Below, in pieces: positions 6,274-11,377 of a stretch of 13,409 nt of DNA. The DNA is from JAYPEY01 sp964519245 (lineage in GTDB: Bacteria; Verrucomicrobiota; Verrucomicrobiia; Limisphaerales; JAYPEY01). The notes under the pieces were generated by a model. The model was given only the letters and a program-made list of their open reading frames with translations, was not told the DNA's origin and made no database searches. The stretch spans positions 1-13,409 of the forward strand of contig CAZFLK010000160.1 of the NCBI GenBank assembly GCA_964519245.1, in the 5' to 3' direction. Made by a program: the position numbers and the translations under genes. Position 1 is the stretch's first letter; each line of letters starts with the position of its first letter.

Positions 6274-8553
6274 CTACTTTCCCATCACCACGTCCCGTCG
6301 TTTTTTCAATCTTCCGTAGCGGTTTTCCCCGAACAGCCAGATCTGAATCTTGGCGGGCTCGGTGACCAAGTGTGCGGGGATGATGACGCGGCCCTTGCGG
6401 CGGTCTTCGTCGGTGATGAAGACATTGCGGTGGGCGTAGCCGTTGTGGCCGTTGTTCAGGTGGGCGATGATCGGCTTCAGGTTGTCGGAGCTGAGTTTCA
6501 ATTCCCATGACTCACCGAGGGGGATGGGCTTCGTCGGCGCGGTGAAATCGAGATCACAGACGGCGAACTCGCAGGCGGCGCTGCTGGATCCGTCTTGCAT
6601 CACGCAATGGGCGGTATAGTCGCCGCAGTGATCAAAGGCGCGTTCGATCACGCTTCGTCCGGAAAGCGGGATGGTTTCCACAATCTCGTTGTCGCGTTTG
6701 ATGATCAGGGATTTAACCCCCTGATCGTCGCGATCCATGATGTTGAATTTCACGGGTTGGCCCCGGAAGTAGGGGACCCAGTCGCCGTGATCGAGCAGGA
6801 GGACGCGGTTGATATCCGGCGTCGCTGAATCTTCGGCGTAGTTGGGGAAGAGGAAGGACTCCGCCCGATTGGGCCCGCGCCAGGCGTCGAGATCCGTGAT
6901 GCGATAGAGCTTCTTGTTGCGGGAGGCGAGGTGGGCATCGAAGTCCTTGGCGCTGCGATTGGTGTTGCTGGTCGTCTGCGGCCTGCTTTCCTCGATCCGG
7001 ACGTGCGTCACCTTGCCTTCCTGGTCGCGGGTGATATCGGTCACGATCTCGATGTGCGAACCGCCGCCCTTTCTTGCGGGGGGCGTGAAGATGATGTCGC
7101 CGACCTGCGCGGTCTGGGCCGATTGCGACTCGACCTGCATGATTCCATCACGATGTTCCGGTCCATGCAGGCGGCTGACATACCAGATGCCGCATTGCAG
7201 GGCGTAGCTGGTGTAGGAGGAGCAGACCTTGCCGTAATAGCACTCGGCGTTCTTCACCTTGCCCTTCAGGTTTTCGGTATAGAGGACGCTCTTGGGGTTC
7301 TCCACCGCGGCCAGGAAGGTTTTCAGGAAGATGTCGAACCCGATGTAGCGCCCCTCGGCCTTGACGCTGGAGTAGGGGACGCCGGTGTATTCCTTGCCCT
7401 TCTCGAACTTCCCGCCGCGCTTGGGCATGCCCTCGGCGACGGGGGCCCATTTCACCCGGGACATGATCCGGGCGTAATCGACGGCATCGGATTGCCAGCG
7501 TGAGCGGGACGCCTCGCCGCGATAGGCGGCGGGGGGCTGTGGTACGACGCCGAGCTTCTCGTAGTTGAAGCCGCTGGCGAGCGGTTTGTACTCACCGACG
7601 TAGTCGACGCTGCTTGTGGGGGAGATGCTTTCCTCCATTTCCATGCACCAGTAGGCGGCATTGATGACAAGGCGCCGCAGCCCGGGGCTTTCAAGGTCCT
7701 TCCCGCTGCCCATGGTCGAGTGAAACACCCGCGCCGATTCTCCCTTGCTTGTTCGCCAATGTTTGAACCACGCGACTGGCAGGGGAATCTTCTTCGGGTT
7801 GTTCGGGCCGCCATGTTCCCGGCCGATGAGGGGTTGGCCGTAGACGAGAGCCGTGCAGTCCTTGGGCAGACTTTCGCCTTCCTTGTAGGTGCGGTAGACA
7901 TCTGAAGGCCCCCAGATGTCGCTGACGCCGGTCAGGATCGGATGATGCTTCAAGGCTTCCACCAGGTCGCCTCGAGTCGAATCCCGATGCCAGTTGCCAT
8001 GGTGTCCTCGAAACGCGCCGCCCAGCACGTCGTCGCCGAACCGGACCGGGCGACCGTCAATCTTATAGGGCAGTCGTCCCCGAAATCCGTGGTTCGCGGT
8101 GCGCAGTCCGATGATCGGCCGGCCGGAGTCGATGTAGTCCACGATGCGCTGCTGCTGCTCCTGCGGCAGCGTGAGCAGGCGCACAAAGAAAATGACCAGG
8201 TCCGCTTTCTCCAGGTGTTCCAAGCCTGGGATGTTGTGCGGCTTGAAGGCGTCCTCCTGCCCCTTCTTCGGATAAACCGGCATGGTGGGATCCACGAGGC
8301 CTTGATCGTTGACCCCGAACAGCACAGTGCAGTCAAAGCCGTGACGCTCCGCGAGTATCGCGGCCATCATGGGCATGGACTGCTCACTGCGATATTCCTG
8401 GTCGGCGGCGATCAGAACGATGTGCTTTCCGCGACCGGGTCCGTCTCCCCCCTTGTAGGTCAGCCAAAGGGGACTTTCATCGGCTGCTTGCGATGAAATC
8501 GCGAGTAATCCGAGGAGGGCAAGGACTGAGGAACATCGGAGAATCGGGTTCAT
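6274..8553 (-). CDS. Secreted ThuA-domain protein with a C-terminal NlpC/P60-like region
   Basis: The protein has 759 residues from the ATG at 8553, chosen because a good signal peptide follows directly (hydrophobic 8-20, likely cut after SSQA near residue 24). The frame stays open 28 codons further upstream, but that stretch would bury the signal. Residues about 43-305 look like a ThuA domain, a class-I amidotransferase-like fold common in PVC secreted proteins. Signatures include DQEYRSEQSMP, ADLVIFFVR and PIIGLRTANHGF. Residues about 400-560 resemble an NlpC/P60-type cysteine peptidase or amidase: C444 in YGKVCSSY at a helix start, VGDIIF, then H500 in GGGSHIEIV. The last 180 residues look beta-rich, possibly Ig-like. 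ThuA proteins are linked to sugar metabolism, but the reaction here is unknown. The ThuA call is firmer than the peptidase call. The gene diverges from the TetR gene. Confidence 0.75.
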   Translation of the reverse strand: MNPILRCSSVLALLGLLAISSQAADESPLWLTYKGGDGPGRGKHIVLIAADQEYRSEQSMPMMAAILAERHGFDCTVLFGVNDQGLVDPTMPVYPKKGQEDAFKPHNIPGLEHLEKADLVIFFVRLLTLPQEQQQRIVDYIDSGRPIIGLRTANHGFRGRLPYKIDGRPVRFGDDVLGGAFRGHHGNWHRDSTRGDLVEALKHHPILTGVSDIWGPSDVYRTYKEGESLPKDCTALVYGQPLIGREHGGPNNPKKIPLPVAWFKHWRTSKGESARVFHSTMGSGKDLESPGLRRLVINAAYWCMEMEESISPTSSVDYVGEYKPLASGFNYEKLGVVPQPPAAYRGEASRSRWQSDAVDYARIMSRVKWAPVAEGMPKRGGKFEKGKEYTGVPYSSVKAEGRYIGFDIFLKTFLAAVENPKSVLYTENLKGKVKNAECYYGKVCSSYTSYALQCGIWYVSRLHGPEHRDGIMQVESQSAQTAQVGDIIFTPPARKGGGSHIEIVTDITRDQEGKVTHVRIEESRPQTTSNTNRSAKDFDAHLASRNKKLYRITDLDAWRGPNRAESFLFPNYAEDSATPDINRVLLLDHGDWVPYFRGQPVKFNIMDRDDQGVKSLIIKRDNEIVETIPLSGRSVIERAFDHCGDYTAHCVMQDGSSSAACEFAVCDLDFTAPTKPIPLGESWELKLSSDNLKPIIAHLNNGHNGYAHRNVFITDEDRRKGRVIIPAHLVTEPAKIQIWLFGENRYGRLKKRRDVVMGK

Positions 8554-8629
8554 GGAGACTTGAAAGAGTGGGGAAGCGTCGCGAATCCGGCAAGCTCCAC
8601 GTCGGTCATGAAAAACAAGAAATTTAATA

Positions 8630-8645
8630 TTGACCAATCGGTTTA
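8630..8645. promoter_or_regulatory. Possible degenerate operator in the ThuA/TetR divergent promoter region
   Basis: TTGACCAATCGGTTTA lies 18 bases before the tetR start and in the 110-base gap shared with the divergent ThuA-like gene. It matches 12 of 16 positions of the perfect palindrome at 9287-9302, keeping the ACC-N4-GGT core. A further half-site CGGTCA occurs at 8603-8608, and GGTT recurs at 8640, 8646 and 8654. This is consistent with weak autoregulation by the TetR protein, possibly also affecting the ThuA-like gene, but the symmetry is poor. Confidence 0.4.
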
Positions 8646-8663
8646 GGTTGGTAGGTTGTTCAC

Positions 8664-9263
8664 ATGAAACGCGGGCCGGAGAAACAGTTTGACCCTGACG
8701 TCGCCTTGTCGCAGGCGATGGAGGTCTTCTGGGCGCGTGGCTACGAGGCCGCGTCGTTGTCGGAACTGTTGGCCGCGATGGGCATTGGGAAGAAGAGCCT
8801 CTATGACACCTTTGGCAACAAGCGGTCGCTGTTTCTGAAGTGCCTTGAGCATTACGCGGCCACGTCGCTTACCTGCCTGGAGGGGCGCCTTTGCGCCGAG
8901 GATGGCAAGCCTGTCGTTCCGAAGATCCAGACCCTTCTGGAAGAGTGGCGGAAGGCGAGTGCCTGTTCCGGCAGCAAGGGCTGCATGCTGGGGAATAACA
9001 TCGCAGACTTTGACACGTCGGATCCGGAAGTCTCCGGGATCATGCAGCGTCACCTCGAGACGATCGAGGACGCCTTTGCCAAGGCCCTCGCCGCCGCCCA
9101 GGATCGTGGCGAAACCAGTTTGCCGGACACGCCGCGAAATGTCGCCCGCGCCTTCGTGTGCCTGGGCCAAGGCGCCGCTCTGATCAGTCGGGTGACCGAC
9201 TGCGGCAAGGCGACCGACGGCGCCATCCGGGCCGCGACCAAGGGATTGCTGCCCGCTCGTTGA
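8664..9263 (+). CDS. TetR/AcrR-family repressor, cysteine-rich, possibly redox or electrophile sensing
   Basis: The 199-residue protein has a TetR DNA-binding domain at about 10-57, with the recognition helix-turn-helix at 31-50 ending in KKSLYDTFGNKRSLF, the hallmark of this family. The C-terminal ligand/dimer domain follows. It has seven cysteines (60, 71, 77, 101, 107, 166, 180), many for a TetR protein. C107 in SKGCMLGN occupies about the position of C106 of E. coli NemR, the reactive sensor Cys of a regulator of the same length. That positional match suggests, but does not prove, thiol-based sensing. The gene stops 85 bases before an SDR gene whose promoter region carries a perfect palindrome with a NemR-like ACC-N4-GGT core. 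The start at 8664 lacks a clear Shine-Dalgarno but gives the expected family N-terminus. Confidence 0.9.
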   Translation: MKRGPEKQFDPDVALSQAMEVFWARGYEAASLSELLAAMGIGKKSLYDTFGNKRSLFLKCLEHYAATSLTCLEGRLCAEDGKPVVPKIQTLLEEWRKASACSGSKGCMLGNNIADFDTSDPEVSGIMQRHLETIEDAFAKALAAAQDRGETSLPDTPRNVARAFVCLGQGAALISRVTDCGKATDGAIRAATKGLLPAR

Positions 9264-9286
9264 CAAACTTTTTTTTGCCTTAAACT
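9260..9286 (+). promoter_or_regulatory. Candidate promoter for the SDR-thioredoxin unit
   Basis: TTGACA (9260-9265) is a perfect -35 consensus overlapping the tetR stop codon. TAAACT (9281-9286) is a fair -10 after a short 15-base spacer that contains a run of eight T. The palindromic operator begins directly after it, where a bound repressor would block initiation. The short spacer makes this tentative. Confidence 0.4.
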
Positions 9287-9302
9287 TTGACCGTTCGGTC
9301 AA
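9287..9302. promoter_or_regulatory. Perfect palindromic operator, probable TetR-family binding site
   Basis: TTGACCGTTCGGTCAA consists of two perfect 7-base inverted arms (TTGACCG and CGGTCAA) around a 2-base centre. It lies between the TetR gene and the SDR gene, 46 bases before the SDR start. The length, symmetry and place between a regulator and its likely target are typical of TetR operators, and the ACC-N4-GGT core resembles the NemR box. It is the best candidate site for the adjacent regulator. Confidence 0.75.
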
Positions 9303-9348
9303 TTTTTTAAAAAACAGAAGCAACAACACAGGAGACAAGCGAAACGAC

Positions 9349-9981
9349 ATGAAGAAACTCGAAGGAAAAACAGCATTGGTCACCGGCGGCACCTCAGGAA
9401 TCGGCCGTGAAGCGGCGGTGGCGCTCGCACGGGCGGGAGCCAAGGTTACCGTGACCGGCCGACGGGAAGCCGAAGGAGCGGAAACCGTTCGCCTCATCAC
9501 CGAGGCGGGAGGCGAAGGTCACTATGTTAAGACGGATGTGCGTCACGAGGCGGACATCGAGAAAGCAGTGGAAGAGACTGTCGCTCGTTTCGGTGGACTC
9601 GACATCGCCTTGAACAATGCGGGCGTTGAAACCGCAGGTCCTCTGACCGAGGCCGAGGAGGACACCTATCGCACGGTGTTCGACATCAATGTCTGGGGCG
9701 TGCTGGCTTCCATGAAGCACGAGGTCCCCGCCATGCTGAAGGGCGGCGGGGGAACGATCATCAACGTGTCCAGCGTCGCCGGCCAGATCGACACCGACAT
9801 GGCGGACCGCTTCGCCGGCAAGGAAGGCGAACAGCGGGAATACATCGCCGGTTTGCATCCGATCGGCCGCAGCGGCAAGCCCCGCGAAGTCGCCGACGCG
9901 GTTGTCTGGCTGGCGAGCGACGAGTCCAGTTTCGTTACTGGTCACAGCCTCAATGTCGACGGCGGCTGGACGGCCCAGTAA
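9349..9981 (+). CDS. SDR-family oxidoreductase lacking the Tyr-x-x-x-Lys active site (internal in-frame deletion)
   Basis: The 210-residue protein is a classical short-chain dehydrogenase/reductase at both ends. The NAD(P)-binding TGGTSGIG is at 12-19, NNAG at 89-92, the strand INVSSVAG at 138-145, and the C-terminal SFVTGHSLNVDGGWTAQ is typical. Family members are usually about 250 residues. Here VAG (143-145) runs straight into QIDTDM (146-151), which normally comes after the helix bearing Tyr-x-x-x-Lys and the IRVN strand. About 40 residues are therefore absent with the frame intact. Catalytic Asn and Ser candidates remain, but the general-base Tyr and cofactor-binding Lys do not. The product may be inactive, an inherited defect or an assembly artefact. 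AGGAGA sits 13 bases before the ATG. The thioredoxin gene follows after 47 bases, suggesting an operon under TetR control. Confidence 0.85.
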   Translation: MKKLEGKTALVTGGTSGIGREAAVALARAGAKVTVTGRREAEGAETVRLITEAGGEGHYVKTDVRHEADIEKAVEETVARFGGLDIALNNAGVETAGPLTEAEEDTYRTVFDINVWGVLASMKHEVPAMLKGGGGTIINVSSVAGQIDTDMADRFAGKEGEQREYIAGLHPIGRSGKPREVADAVVWLASDESSFVTGHSLNVDGGWTAQ

Positions 9982-10017
9982 GCGCCGAGACAACACTTTG
10001 AAACGAACAAACATGAG

Positions 10018-10023
10018 AAAGGA
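10018..10023 (+). promoter_or_regulatory. Ribosome binding site of the thioredoxin gene
   Basis: AAAGGA ends 5 bases before the ATG at 10029. It is the best-placed Shine-Dalgarno in the window and fixes the thioredoxin start. It lies in an A-rich leader between the SDR stop and the thioredoxin gene. Confidence 0.55.
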
Positions 10024-10028
10024 AACCA

Positions 10029-10373
10029 ATGAAAACCGAAGAAAAACATGTGCAAGAACTGACGAATGACACCTTTGAGAACGCGGTCAACGCGACCAAC
10101 CAGGCGCCACTGCTGGTGGACTTCTGGGCGCCCTGGTGCGGTCCGTGCCGGATGATGGCCCCGGGACTCGAGACCTTTGCTGCGGGTCATGTTGGCGAAG
10201 TGCGCGTCGCCAAGGTCAACACCGACGAGGCGCCCGAACTGGCCGCCCGGTTCAACATCCAGTCGATCCCCACACTGGTGCTCTTCGATGGCGGCCGAGA
10301 AGTGGATCGCGTTTCGGGCGCTGTTCCCCAATCGACGCTGGAATCGCGATTCCTCCGAAAGGCGGCTGCGTAA
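10029..10373 (+). CDS. Thioredoxin
   Basis: This 114-residue single-domain thioredoxin has no signal peptide, so it is cytoplasmic. The redox motif is W36-C37-G38-P39-C40 within VDFWAPWCGPC. The conserved cis-proline is P81 in SIPTLVLFDGG. Length and motif order match classical thioredoxins, which reduce protein disulfides using electrons from thioredoxin reductase; no reductase gene is present here. It follows the SDR gene by 47 bases and is closed by a strong terminator, so it is the last gene of a probable SDR-thioredoxin operon. With a cysteine-rich TetR gene upstream, it may be induced by oxidants or electrophiles. That is inference from context. Confidence 0.95.
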   Translation: MKTEEKHVQELTNDTFENAVNATNQAPLLVDFWAPWCGPCRMMAPGLETFAAGHVGEVRVAKVNTDEAPELAARFNIQSIPTLVLFDGGREVDRVSGAVPQSTLESRFLRKAAA

Positions 10374-10401
10374 GGGCTCGCGCCCGGGAAATTGAATACA
10401 C

Positions 10402-10438
10402 GCCCCCGGAGCCTTAGCCATGGCTTCGGGGGCTTTTT
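10402..10438 (+). terminator. Rho-independent terminator after thioredoxin
   Basis: A 12-base-pair stem pairs 10402-10413 with 10422-10433 without mismatches apart from one G-T wobble. It starts GCCCCCG and closes around an 8-base loop (10414-10421). Five T follow at 10434-10438. It ends the plus-strand SDR-thioredoxin unit 29 bases after the thioredoxin stop and separates it from the convergent SGNH hydrolase gene. Confidence 0.9.
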
Positions 10439-10506
10439 CAGGGTTCCGGAAATGGAGTCCGAACCCTTCGCCCGCCTCGGGCGCGGGGCATGCGTGATGG
10501 CTTCAA

Positions 10507-11271
10507 TCAATTCCTGCCCCAACGGGCGCTGACGCGTTCGATCCAGTTCCGCGCAATGAGTTCGTGTCCCTGGGGCAGTGGGTGCACACCGTCCCAGATC
10601 CAGTGTTCCGCGGAGGCCAGCGCGGTCGCGCGGTCAAAGATCTCCTGCGTGCGAACATGGGCCGCATTGAACTCAGCGGCCAGGCGCGCCACGATCGCGC
10701 CCTGTTGATCGGTCAGCCCCCTCCAGTAATTCCAGGTCTGTTCCGGTTCCAGCCGGCCGACGCGCAGCACAAAGGGATCCAGCAGGACCAGCCGCAATCG
10801 TGGATTTGCTTTTCGACTGCGGGTTAGGAGGTTGCGATAGTCGGCTTCCCATTGAACGAGGTCGACGCCGGCGCCGCGGCTTTGGCTGACATCATTCACG
10901 CCGATGAGCACGGTGAGCACATCCGGCTCCATGGCGATCGCGTCCTTCTGCCAACGGGTCTTGAGATCCGCGACCTTGTTGCCGCTCTTACCGCGATTGA
11001 AGAACTCGAGCTTCGCTTCCGGCATTTCGACGCCGAGACGGGCGGCGATCAAGAAGACGAAACTGTGGCCCAGGTAGTGATTGCGGTCCTTCTCGTTACG
11101 CCCCCATTTCATGTCCGTGATGGAATCCCCGATGAAGACCAGACGACTGCCGGTGGGGAAGGAGGGACGCGGACTCTGTGCCGTCGCTGCGCTGGCGGCG
11201 CCGAAGGGCAAAGCTGCGCCCGCCGCGGACGCGCAGAAAATGGATGTCTTCAGAAATCCTCTACGATTCAT
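10507..11271 (-). CDS. Tat-exported SGNH/GDSL-family hydrolase
   Basis: The 254-residue protein starts at the ATG at 11271, which places a twin-arginine signal at the very N-terminus (NRRGFLKTS, residues 2-10, then a hydrophobic Ala-rich segment to about 30). Upstream in-frame codons are unlike a signal and were rejected. The four SGNH blocks are all present: GDSIT with nucleophile S50, SGN with G97, GVND with N126, and DGVHPLPQGH with D227 and H230. Such enzymes are esterases, lipases or carbohydrate acetyl-esterases, and export suggests an extracellular or periplasmic ester substrate, perhaps acetylated polysaccharide. The substrate cannot be read from the sequence. The gene diverges from the kinase gene across 106 bases and converges on the thioredoxin terminator. 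Confidence 0.9.
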   Translation of the reverse strand: MNRRGFLKTSIFCASAAGAALPFGAASAATAQSPRPSFPTGSRLVFIGDSITDMKWGRNEKDRNHYLGHSFVFLIAARLGVEMPEAKLEFFNRGKSGNKVADLKTRWQKDAIAMEPDVLTVLIGVNDVSQSRGAGVDLVQWEADYRNLLTRSRKANPRLRLVLLDPFVLRVGRLEPEQTWNYWRGLTDQQGAIVARLAAEFNAAHVRTQEIFDRATALASAEHWIWDGVHPLPQGHELIARNWIERVSARWGRN

Positions 11272-11377
11272 GAGCCGAGCATAATGTCCCGGCGCTGCAT
11301 CAGGCAACCCGTGGAGCTGAACATACTGCTTGCCGGGAGCGCTCCACATCTCGCAAGCTTGTCGCTTGGGGCAAGAC

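Noticed and set aside
8554..8637. N-terminal extension of the ThuA-like protein to 8637
   Set aside because: It would place 28 residues before a typical signal peptide and run into the putative operator region.
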